A stretch of 64,000 bases of DNA from CBDBON01 sp965208395 (GTDB lineage: Bacteria; Chloroflexota; Dehalococcoidia; Lucifugimonadales; CBDBON01), in contig CBDBON010000002.1 of NCBI GenBank assembly GCA_965208395.1, positions 496,001-560,000 of the forward strand, in the 5' to 3' direction. The notes under the pieces are model-generated. The model had not been told where the DNA came from. It did no database searches and saw nothing but the letters and a program-made list of their open reading frames with translations. A program made the translations under genes and the position numbers. Shown here one piece after another: positions 45,608-52,513 of the stretch (the first letter of the stretch is position 1; each line of letters starts with the position of its first letter).

Positions 45608-46230
45608 GGGTCGCCGCCTTCCCCGGTCGAGGACGGCTCGACGCGCTTCTCGTCGCCGTAGGGCGATGGCCCTCCCAGGAAGTATTCCAGGATGAGCGCC
45701 TCCGGCACCCCTTCTTCAAGGCACAGCGGCGTGTCCCGGACGTGGTTGCCGTGGAAGTCGTGGCACTGGAGGCAGGTGTTCCACGACCCCCTGCGCACCA
45801 GCTCTACATGTGTGGGGGTGATGGGGTCGTCTTCCAACGAGGTGTCCTGGTGGCAGTGGGTGCAGAAACCGATGGTGGGCTGCGTCACCCGCACTCCCTG
45901 GTGCTCGGTGTGGCAGGTGACGCACGTGTGGGCCGCAATGTGCTCCCGCGCATCGGAAAAGCGCGGTTCCACAAAGCGGGATACGGGGTGTCGGTCATCC
46001 GGCCTCTCGTGGCAGTCCAGACAGGCCGCGTTACCGACATCCTCGGAGCCAAAGCCTATGGTGGACTCCCGCAGACCCAGCCAGTGGTAGACGTTGGAGC
46101 TCAGTTGTTGCGCGGCGGTGCCCGCCACGGCTGAGTGGCATTCCTGGCAGCCCAATCCCTCATGGCCCGTGTTCATGGGACCCTTGGCAACCAGCGCGTT
46201 GCGGTCCGGAAAAGTGAGAAACGCCACCAA
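45604..46230 (-). CDS. Pentaheme cytochrome c, membrane-anchored
   Basis: At least 208 residues with five CxxCH motifs: CQECH, CLDCH, CVTCH, CTHCH and CLQCH, spread evenly, plus extra His for axial ligation. The protein is thus of the NapC/NrfH or cytochrome c3-like class. The GTG at 46230 is only a formal start: an N-terminal anchor (ALLIHWRYIGVAAGVALGLL) continues in frame upstream to about 46310, where no ATG, GTG or TTG is available before a stop. The true start is unusual or there is a small indel. The stop overlaps the next gene by ATGA. Confidence 0.85.
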   Translation of the reverse strand: MVAFLTFPDRNALVAKGPMNTGHEGLGCQECHSAVAGTAAQQLSSNVYHWLGLRESTIGFGSEDVGNAACLDCHERPDDRHPVSRFVEPRFSDAREHIAAHTCVTCHTEHQGVRVTQPTIGFCTHCHQDTSLEDDPITPTHVELVRRGSWNTCLQCHDFHGNHVRDTPLCLEEGVPEALILEYFLGGPSPYGDEKRVEPSSTGEGGDP

Positions 46231-46375
46231 GAGCAGGCCCAGCGCAACGCCGGCTGCAACTCCGATATATCGCCAATGTATTAGCAGCGCTCTGATAACA
46301 ACTCCGCTCCTGGGCGTCCTTGTGACCCTTCATCCATTCAACGCGTGCGATCATCTTGTGGTATGAAGCGCGGAA

Positions 46376-47818
46376 TCATCTATCGGGACTGAAGCGCCCC
46401 TCCAGCCCGCAGGTCTCCGCCGCTCTCAAGAATGCTTCCGATGGTTCGCCCAAGCTGGCGTCCCGCATGGCCTCCGCCAGCTTCGCAGGCCCGCCCAGCT
46501 CCTCGAACAGGCAGGCCGCGCCCTCCCTGAAGTCGGGCGGCAACCCCAATCTCGGAGCGTAGGTCTCCCATTCATCGTCGTTCATGCAGACCACTGAGAC
46601 GTTCAGTGCCGTCATCCCCAGCGCCAGGGAGTTTTCGGGGGCAAACCCGGCGACGGCCGGAGCCAACAGACCGCGCAGGTCAATCGGCACGAATCCCTCC
46701 CGTATGCACAATGAAGTCTCTTCACTGAACGGTTCAACTTGCCCTACGAGCGTGGTCAGGAACAGCCTCAGCACCGTGTCGTCTTGCAGGCAGTTGACGA
46801 TGTCCACGACGGTCTCCAGCGAGCCGCCGGGAGAGCGCCCCGTCATCTGCAACAGTTCCTGTGGGCCGATGCCCTTATCGCCGAGGCAGGACTGTTCCCT
46901 GGGCGACAGTCCAGACAGGAACGTTTGGGGGTCGTCAATAGCCACGGGGTGCAGCGTGTCAGGCGGCAGCCCCATACCCTCCGTGGAAGTGTCGCCGCCT
47001 GTGCCACCGGAGCCGGAGTCGTCAGGCATGTTCTCCGACATTCCCGCAAAGCCCACGCCGCACTTGGCTGCCGTGGCTACGAACGCCGTAGGCAATCCCG
47101 ATTCATCCGTTTGGAGCAGGGCTTCCGCCACTCCCGTCGGTCCGCCCAGTTCGGCCAACAGGCAATCCGTACCGGATTTGTCGCGAGGCCCTAACTCCAG
47201 TGCGGAGGACGCCGCCTCCCACTCCTCATCGTTCAGGCAGGCGGTGAACGTCAGGAAACTCGCCATCCCAACTATCCGGGCATCCATCGCTCCGGCAGCC
47301 GCCCCGGGCGATTTCATCATTGGGCGCAGGTCCATCCCGCCCAGACCTTGGCGGATGCACACGGAGGTCTCATCACTCAATTCTCCGGTTGCCGTCAGCG
47401 GCTCGCTCAGGAACATGCGCAACACCGTCTCATCTTCGAGACAGTCGAGGATGGCGTCCCCCTCCTCGGCTCCATCGGTCGAGGTCATTGCCGTCATGAT
47501 CTGGGCGATGCCGAGATTGCCGTCGGCAAGGCAGGACTGCTCCTGTGCAGATAGAGCCGACAGGAACGTCTGTGGGTCGTCCAAATCCAGCGGTGCAAGG
47601 CTCCGGGCAGCCTCCGGTCTGTCCGCTTGCGGTGTCGCCGTCGCCGTAGGTTGCGGAGTGGCCGTCGGTGTCGGCGTGGCGGTGGCCTCCGGCGCACGGG
47701 TGGCCGTTGCCTCCGCCGTAGGCTGCGCGGCCGGGGCCTGGCCGTCGTCTGAGCAGGCCATGATCGAGAATAGCGAAGCCAGGACAACCAGGACTGCCAC
47801 GAAGTGTTGCTTTGACAA
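46376..47818 (-). CDS. Lipoprotein with two tandem six-cysteine domains
   Basis: 480 residues. A lipobox (ASLFSIMAC, Cys22) and a Pro/Thr/Ala-rich linker (about 28-65) place it on the outer face of the membrane. Two repeats follow, about 75-265 and 300-475, each beginning I/LDDPQTFLSxLSxxEQSCL and ending CLxxELGGPxxxAEA, with six Cys at matching places (SCL, xCL, xCI, xCM/L, xCL, xCG) that likely form three disulfides. The start is TTG at 47818 behind GGGAGG. It begins 26 bp after the pnkp stop and precedes the heme genes, so it may belong to one or both units. I do not recognise the family. Confidence 0.75.
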   Translation of the reverse strand: MSKQHFVAVLVVLASLFSIMACSDDGQAPAAQPTAEATATRAPEATATPTPTATPQPTATATPQADRPEAARSLAPLDLDDPQTFLSALSAQEQSCLADGNLGIAQIMTAMTSTDGAEEGDAILDCLEDETVLRMFLSEPLTATGELSDETSVCIRQGLGGMDLRPMMKSPGAAAGAMDARIVGMASFLTFTACLNDEEWEAASSALELGPRDKSGTDCLLAELGGPTGVAEALLQTDESGLPTAFVATAAKCGVGFAGMSENMPDDSGSGGTGGDTSTEGMGLPPDTLHPVAIDDPQTFLSGLSPREQSCLGDKGIGPQELLQMTGRSPGGSLETVVDIVNCLQDDTVLRLFLTTLVGQVEPFSEETSLCIREGFVPIDLRGLLAPAVAGFAPENSLALGMTALNVSVVCMNDDEWETYAPRLGLPPDFREGAACLFEELGGPAKLAEAMRDASLGEPSEAFLRAAETCGLEGRFSPDR

Positions 47819-47844
47819 GTTCGCCTCCCTGAATTAGACGGAGT

Positions 47845-50418
47845 TCACAACCTCGGATCGACCGGCTCGCTCTCAAGGGCGAGCACGCCGAAGGCGCACT
47901 CATGCACCCTGTAGAGGGGCTCTCGTTCCACGAATCGCTGGAGACCCTCTACGCCCAACGCGAATTCACGAAGGGCAAGAGACCTCTTTGCGGAGATGTT
48001 CCGGTTCCGCAGACGCTCCAAATTCTCCGGCAGCGTGTACTCGGGTCCGTAGATGATGCGCAGATATTCGGTACCCCTGCACTTTATGGCGGGCTGCGCC
48101 AAGCCACGCTTGGCCTTCGATACAAAGTCCAACGGCTTGACGACCATGCCCTCGCCGCCCGTACTCGTAAGTTCCTCCCACCAACCGGTGGCCTCAGATT
48201 CATCCGACGTGTCCAGTCGCACAACCTTATGCCGGGTGTCCCGGAAAAACTCAGAATCAGCCTCTTGCAGGCGCGTAGCGACGTTCATGTGCCACAGGTG
48301 GTCTTTGTCGGTGTGCAGTCGTCCTTCGCTCGCAAGCAGGTGGAAGGGCGCGAACTGGATGTCGGCCAGCGATTCGACCGGCCAGCAGTACCGGGCGTAG
48401 GCGTCGCCGTAGAGCTTGACCAGGCCGATCCTGTCTTCAACCCCGGCCAGGGTGTCGGCGACCTCGACGCCGCGAGCAGCCGTCTGCCGGAGGAGTGATC
48501 CGGCGGCCGTCAGGCTGGTGCGAGCAGCCGCACCGACGGCGGCGTACTGGTCGCTGAGCAGTTCCTGCGCCTTGAGGGACCACGGCATGATCTCGCTGTC
48601 CAGCACGATCCAGCCCGTCTCCAGTTCATCCCAGAGCCCAGCCTCCGAGATGCCCCTGCGGACGCGTTCCATGAACGCCGACTCCAGGGCGCGGTCTCCA
48701 AAGAACCTTCGCCCCGTCCGCGTGTAACATGCGCCGACGCCATCGCCGGTGACGCCGAAGCGCCGCTCTATGGCAGAGGCGTCCCGCCCAACAACCACCA
48801 CGGCCCGTGAACCCATGTGCTTCTCTTCGCAGACCACCTCGGACACGCCAGCGTTGCGGTAGTAGGTGAATGCCTCGGCTGGATGCTCCAGCAGGCCGGG
48901 GAGTTTGGACGTCTCGGATGGAGAGATCGTGGGCGGAAGGTAGACGAGCCAGCGCGGGTCCAAGGCGAACCGGCTCATCACCTCAAGCGCCGCAGCAGCG
49001 TTCTCCTCCCGCACCGTGACATTCCCTCGCAGCCGGGTCGATACGACGCGCTTGCCGATCACGTCATCGATGTCGAGAAGGTTCGCCGAGCGGTCCGTGG
49101 CTGACCCGGTTGACTCCTCCGGCGAGACGGATTGGGCCAATGGTCTGACCGGCTCGTAGTAGACCCGCGCCGCCGGAACCGACACGAGCTCCTTCTCAGG
49201 GTACCGGAGCGCGGTCAGCTTCCCGCCGAACACGCAGCCGGTATCGATGTTGATGGTGCGGTTGAGCCACTCTGGTTCCACAACGGCGGTATGGCCGTAG
49301 ACAACCGTAGCCTTCCCCCGATACTCGGCCGCCCAGTTGGCGCGTATCGGGAGTCCGAATTCGTCCTTCTCCCCGGTGGTCTCCCCGTACAGGCAGAAGT
49401 CCCGGACACGGGCCGAGGCGCGGCCCTGGTACTCCGACTTGATGCCCGCGTGGGCCACCACCAGGTCCCCGTCGTCGAGCACGTAGTGGCTGATGAGCCC
49501 ATCCAGGAAGGCAAGAGCCTGTTGCCGAAACGCTTCGGACTCCATGTCCAGTTGCGCCAGCGACTCCGCCAGTCCGTGGGTCACCTGAACGTTCCTGCCC
49601 TGGAGCTTGCGAGCCAGCTTGGACTCGTGATTGCCGGCTACGCAGAGGGCCGAACCGTCCGTCACCATCGACATCACGAGCTTGAGCACGTTGACGACGC
49701 CGGGGCCTCGGTCCACGAGGTCGCCCACGAACACGGCCTTTCGTCCCTCGAGATGGGATACCGAAAAGCCTACGCCGCCGTCAGACTCGGTGCGGGTCTC
49801 AATCTCATAGCCTAAGCGTTCCAGGAGGGCGAGGAGCTCATCGAAACACCCGTGGACATCGCCGATGACGTCGAAGGGGCCGCGCTCGTGACGCAGGTTG
49901 ACCCACATGGGCGTCCGTTGAACGGTTGCGGAGTCAGCCTCTTCGGGAGAGTTGAGCACGAACACATGCCGGAAGCCCTCGCGCTTCAGCCCGCGAAGCG
50001 ACCGCCTGAGCTGCTGGGCCTGCTGGCGCACCACGCGACCCCCAAATTGGCGGTCGGGGCGCTCTCTGTTGCGGGCCAGGCAGAGGGCCTCGGGCATGTT
50101 CAGGACGATGGCCACCGGCAGGCAGTCATGCTCCCTGGCCAGTTCCACGAGGGACTTCCGCGCCTCCGGCTGGACGCTGGTGGCGTCAATGACCGTGAGG
50201 CGGCGGGAGCGCAGGCGCGTCGCCGCGATGAAGTTGAGCAGGGCAAAGGCGTCGGGAGTCGCCGCCTGGTCGTTGGCGTCGTCGGCAACCATCGCCCGGC
50301 AATCGTCCGAAGACACCACTTCGGTGGGCTTGAAGTGACGGGAGGCAAAGTGGGACTTCCCCGAACCGGTGGGGCCGATGAGAGCGACGAGACACAGCTC
50401 GGGAATGGAGATGTTCAT
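47845..50418 (-). CDS. pnkp: Polynucleotide kinase-phosphatase-ligase (bacterial Pnkp)
   Basis: 857 residues with the complete three-module plan of bacterial Pnkp. The 5'-kinase has P-loop GPTGSGKS (15-22, K21). The metallophosphoesterase (2',3'-phosphatase) has GDVHG (186-190), GDLVDRGP (232-239), GNHE (262-265) and VAHAG (321-325). The ligase-like adenylyltransferase has EKHMGSR with lysine-AMP residue K533. It repairs broken RNA by healing both ends and, with Hen1, seals them. It overlaps hen1 by ATGA (50415-50418). All signature residues are intact, and the length is normal for the family. Confidence 0.97.
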   Translation of the reverse strand: MNISIPELCLVALIGPTGSGKSHFASRHFKPTEVVSSDDCRAMVADDANDQAATPDAFALLNFIAATRLRSRRLTVIDATSVQPEARKSLVELAREHDCLPVAIVLNMPEALCLARNRERPDRQFGGRVVRQQAQQLRRSLRGLKREGFRHVFVLNSPEEADSATVQRTPMWVNLRHERGPFDVIGDVHGCFDELLALLERLGYEIETRTESDGGVGFSVSHLEGRKAVFVGDLVDRGPGVVNVLKLVMSMVTDGSALCVAGNHESKLARKLQGRNVQVTHGLAESLAQLDMESEAFRQQALAFLDGLISHYVLDDGDLVVAHAGIKSEYQGRASARVRDFCLYGETTGEKDEFGLPIRANWAAEYRGKATVVYGHTAVVEPEWLNRTINIDTGCVFGGKLTALRYPEKELVSVPAARVYYEPVRPLAQSVSPEESTGSATDRSANLLDIDDVIGKRVVSTRLRGNVTVREENAAAALEVMSRFALDPRWLVYLPPTISPSETSKLPGLLEHPAEAFTYYRNAGVSEVVCEEKHMGSRAVVVVGRDASAIERRFGVTGDGVGACYTRTGRRFFGDRALESAFMERVRRGISEAGLWDELETGWIVLDSEIMPWSLKAQELLSDQYAAVGAAARTSLTAAGSLLRQTAARGVEVADTLAGVEDRIGLVKLYGDAYARYCWPVESLADIQFAPFHLLASEGRLHTDKDHLWHMNVATRLQEADSEFFRDTRHKVVRLDTSDESEATGWWEELTSTGGEGMVVKPLDFVSKAKRGLAQPAIKCRGTEYLRIIYGPEYTLPENLERLRNRNISAKRSLALREFALGVEGLQRFVEREPLYRVHECAFGVLALESEPVDPRL

Positions 50419-51815
50419 CGCGTGAAGACACCCATCTGCGTCGGCGCTCCATGCACTGGGTGGACGGGGCCGATGTCCTGGAAGATCACTTCGTACTTGC
50501 GGCGGTCCGCAACCTGTCGCGACCAGTCTTGGAATTCGGCTCGCGTCCACTCGAAACGATGGTCCCCGTGCCTGAACGCGCCGTCGGCCAGCCCTTCGAA
50601 CAGCGCGTTGTACTCCGCATTCGGCGTCGTGATGAGGACGGCGCCGGGCCTGGCGTTCCCGAAAATGGTGTCCTCGAAGGCGTCAAGTCGCGTGGGGTCG
50701 ATGTGCTCGATCACCTCCATGGCGACGGCGACATCGTGCCCTGAGAAGCGCTTGTCCCGATAGGTGAGGGAGCCGTGCAGGAGGGTGATACGCTCCCGTT
50801 GTCGCGGGGGAAGGGTGTCGAGGCGCAGCCGGCGGGCCGCCGTTTCAAACGCCCGGTGCGAGACATCCAGACCGGTGATCGAACGAACCGAAGACTCTCC
50901 GAGTAGAGCCTCGATCAACCTCCCCTCGCCACAGCCGAGGTCGAGCACCCTGGCCGCCCCCATGTCGCGGAGCACCGTGAGCACCGCCTGAGTGCGCTGC
51001 TCACCCAGTCGAATGGGCGATTCAAGCCGTTCCTCTTCCCGTTCGTGCCTTGTGGCGACAACGCCCGGGTCAGCCGATCCCGCGTCAAGCAGCTGGGCGA
51101 GCGCCTGGCTTACCAGGCTGCGCTGATGCTTCAGGTAGCGGCGCGAGATGAGTTCACGCAGAGGATGGTTGTCCAGCCACCCCTCGCCGAAGCGCAGGAG
51201 CTTGGCCACCTCGTCGTCGCCGACCCAGTAGTGCTTGTCGTCGTCCAGGACGGGCAAGAGCACGTAGAGGTGAGCGAGCAGTTCCCGGAGTCGGACCTTC
51301 GACGACAGGCGCACGCCGTAGTACGGGCTGTGTCCCCACTCTGGGAAACGTTCATCCAAGGGCCGCCCTGAAACGTGAACGTCGTAGCCCAGCGGCTCGA
51401 ACAAGCGCCTGATGAGATCCGGCCCATCCGCAGAGGGCATCGCGGGAACATCGGCTTCCAGCGGCATGGGCATGTCGGCAAGTTCCGCTCGTTCGGCGCT
51501 CTTCCCCGCCAGCGCGCTGCCGAAGACCAAAGCAATCGCCACGCTCATGTGTGATGAGACGACGTAGGGACGGTCGTTCACGTATTGCCCAAGCCAGTCC
51601 CCGGCGTTGGGGTTCCCGGACTTCGGGCGTGCCAGCCCCACCGGATCGATGTGCAACAGAAGCACCGCCGTGCAGCGGTGGATGTCTGCCTCGGGGTAGA
51701 AGACGTCGGCCCTCCCGAAAGACAGCTTGAACGACTGGAATCGACTAGGGTTCTTGTGGAGCAGGAACCCCAGGTCGGTCGCCGGTTGGTGCGTCGTCGT
51801 GATGGTGAGCAACAT
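50415..51815 (-). CDS. hen1: 3'-terminal RNA ribose 2'-O-methyltransferase Hen1
   Basis: 466 residues. The N-terminus MLLTITTTHQPATDLGFLLH is characteristic of bacterial Hen1, whose N-terminal half is required for ligation with Pnkp. The C-terminal methyltransferase has SAM motif VLDLGCGEGRLIEALL (290-305) and the metal site ExxEH at 367-371 (AMEVIEH) with H419 in HGDHRFEWTR. It methylates the 2'-OH at the RNA break before sealing, protecting the site from repeated cleavage. The ATG at 51815 has no clear ribosome site; a TAACAT lies 7 bp upstream, so the mRNA could be leaderless. Confidence 0.96.
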   Translation of the reverse strand: MLLTITTTHQPATDLGFLLHKNPSRFQSFKLSFGRADVFYPEADIHRCTAVLLLHIDPVGLARPKSGNPNAGDWLGQYVNDRPYVVSSHMSVAIALVFGSALAGKSAERAELADMPMPLEADVPAMPSADGPDLIRRLFEPLGYDVHVSGRPLDERFPEWGHSPYYGVRLSSKVRLRELLAHLYVLLPVLDDDKHYWVGDDEVAKLLRFGEGWLDNHPLRELISRRYLKHQRSLVSQALAQLLDAGSADPGVVATRHEREEERLESPIRLGEQRTQAVLTVLRDMGAARVLDLGCGEGRLIEALLGESSVRSITGLDVSHRAFETAARRLRLDTLPPRQRERITLLHGSLTYRDKRFSGHDVAVAMEVIEHIDPTRLDAFEDTIFGNARPGAVLITTPNAEYNALFEGLADGAFRHGDHRFEWTRAEFQDWSRQVADRRKYEVIFQDIGPVHPVHGAPTQMGVFTR

Positions 51816-52047
51816 GATTCAAATGTTAGGACCGAAAAGTAGTGCCTCAGTTTCGGTTAGAGCAATTACCGCAGCCGCCTCATCCGCCACTTTCGCAGGA
51901 CGGCCAGCAACCGGCGCAGGGCTCGAATCTCATACTTTGCTAGCTCTGGTTGCATACCTTCACCCTGGGCAGTTCCAAGCCTGCCTGAGACCGGCTGGTC
52001 CAACGACGGCCACCGACAACATTCACCTGCTTGCCTTTTGCCGATTG
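51816..52047. other. Divergent intergenic region between hen1 and the restriction operon
   Basis: Holds the promoter regions of both units; the whole gap runs to 52146. The right half is AT-rich compared with flanking genes. The right-hand promoter is described separately. No inverted repeat that would make an obvious operator was found by eye. Confidence 0.45.
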
Positions 52048-52076
52048 TTGCAATCACATTATACAGTTGCGATAAT
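52048..52076 (+). promoter_or_regulatory. Sigma-70-type promoter for the restriction operon
   Basis: TTGCAA at 52048-52053 and GATAAT at 52071-52076 are separated by 17 bases, with TGC directly before the -10 as in extended -10 promoters. Transcription would start near 52083, about 64 nt before the ATG of the XRE regulator gene. Confidence 0.65.
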
Positions 52077-52146
52077 CAAACAACCAGAGCGCATCATGGT
52101 CGTTGATGGGAATTGTCTCGGAGACGGAGACACCGAGGAGAGACCG

Positions 52147-52509
52147 ATGGCTAGGACAGCGAGCTTCGATGGCGGGGCCTTTTTCACCGCCCTGGACGCG
52201 GAGCGTCAGGCCCGCCGACGCACCTGGAGGCAGGTGGCGGAGGAGTGCGGCATCAGCGCCTCCACGTTGAGCCGCATGGCCCAGGGCAGACTGCCCGACG
52301 TGAACGGCCTTGCTGCCTTGGCGGCCTGGTCGGGGCTGGAGGTGGACCGCTTCGTCAAGAGCGCTGTCGCCAGAGAAGAGCCGAAGCCGATGGCGGTCAT
52401 CTCTTCCTGCCTGCACGCAGACCCCCACCTCAGCGAAGAGGCCGCCGTCGCCATTGACCAGATGGTGAGGGCAGCCTATAGAAGCATGGCGAGCCAGCGA
52501 CAGGATTGA
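52147..52509 (+). CDS. XRE-type HTH regulator at the head of the restriction operon
   Basis: 120 residues. RRTWRQVAEECGISASTLSRMAQGRLPDVNGLAALAAWSGL (about 23-63) is a lambda-repressor-type HTH. The rest is a helical tail (AVAIDQMVRAAYRSMASQRQD). GAGGAG is 7 bp before the ATG at 52147; an ATG at 52096 in frame is possible but has no good site. The stop lies 4 bp before hsdR, so it is co-transcribed and may control the operon like a C-protein, delaying the nuclease. This role is inferred from position only. Confidence 0.8.
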   Translation: MARTASFDGGAFFTALDAERQARRRTWRQVAEECGISASTLSRMAQGRLPDVNGLAALAAWSGLEVDRFVKSAVAREEPKPMAVISSCLHADPHLSEEAAVAIDQMVRAAYRSMASQRQD

Positions 52510-52513
52510 CGGC

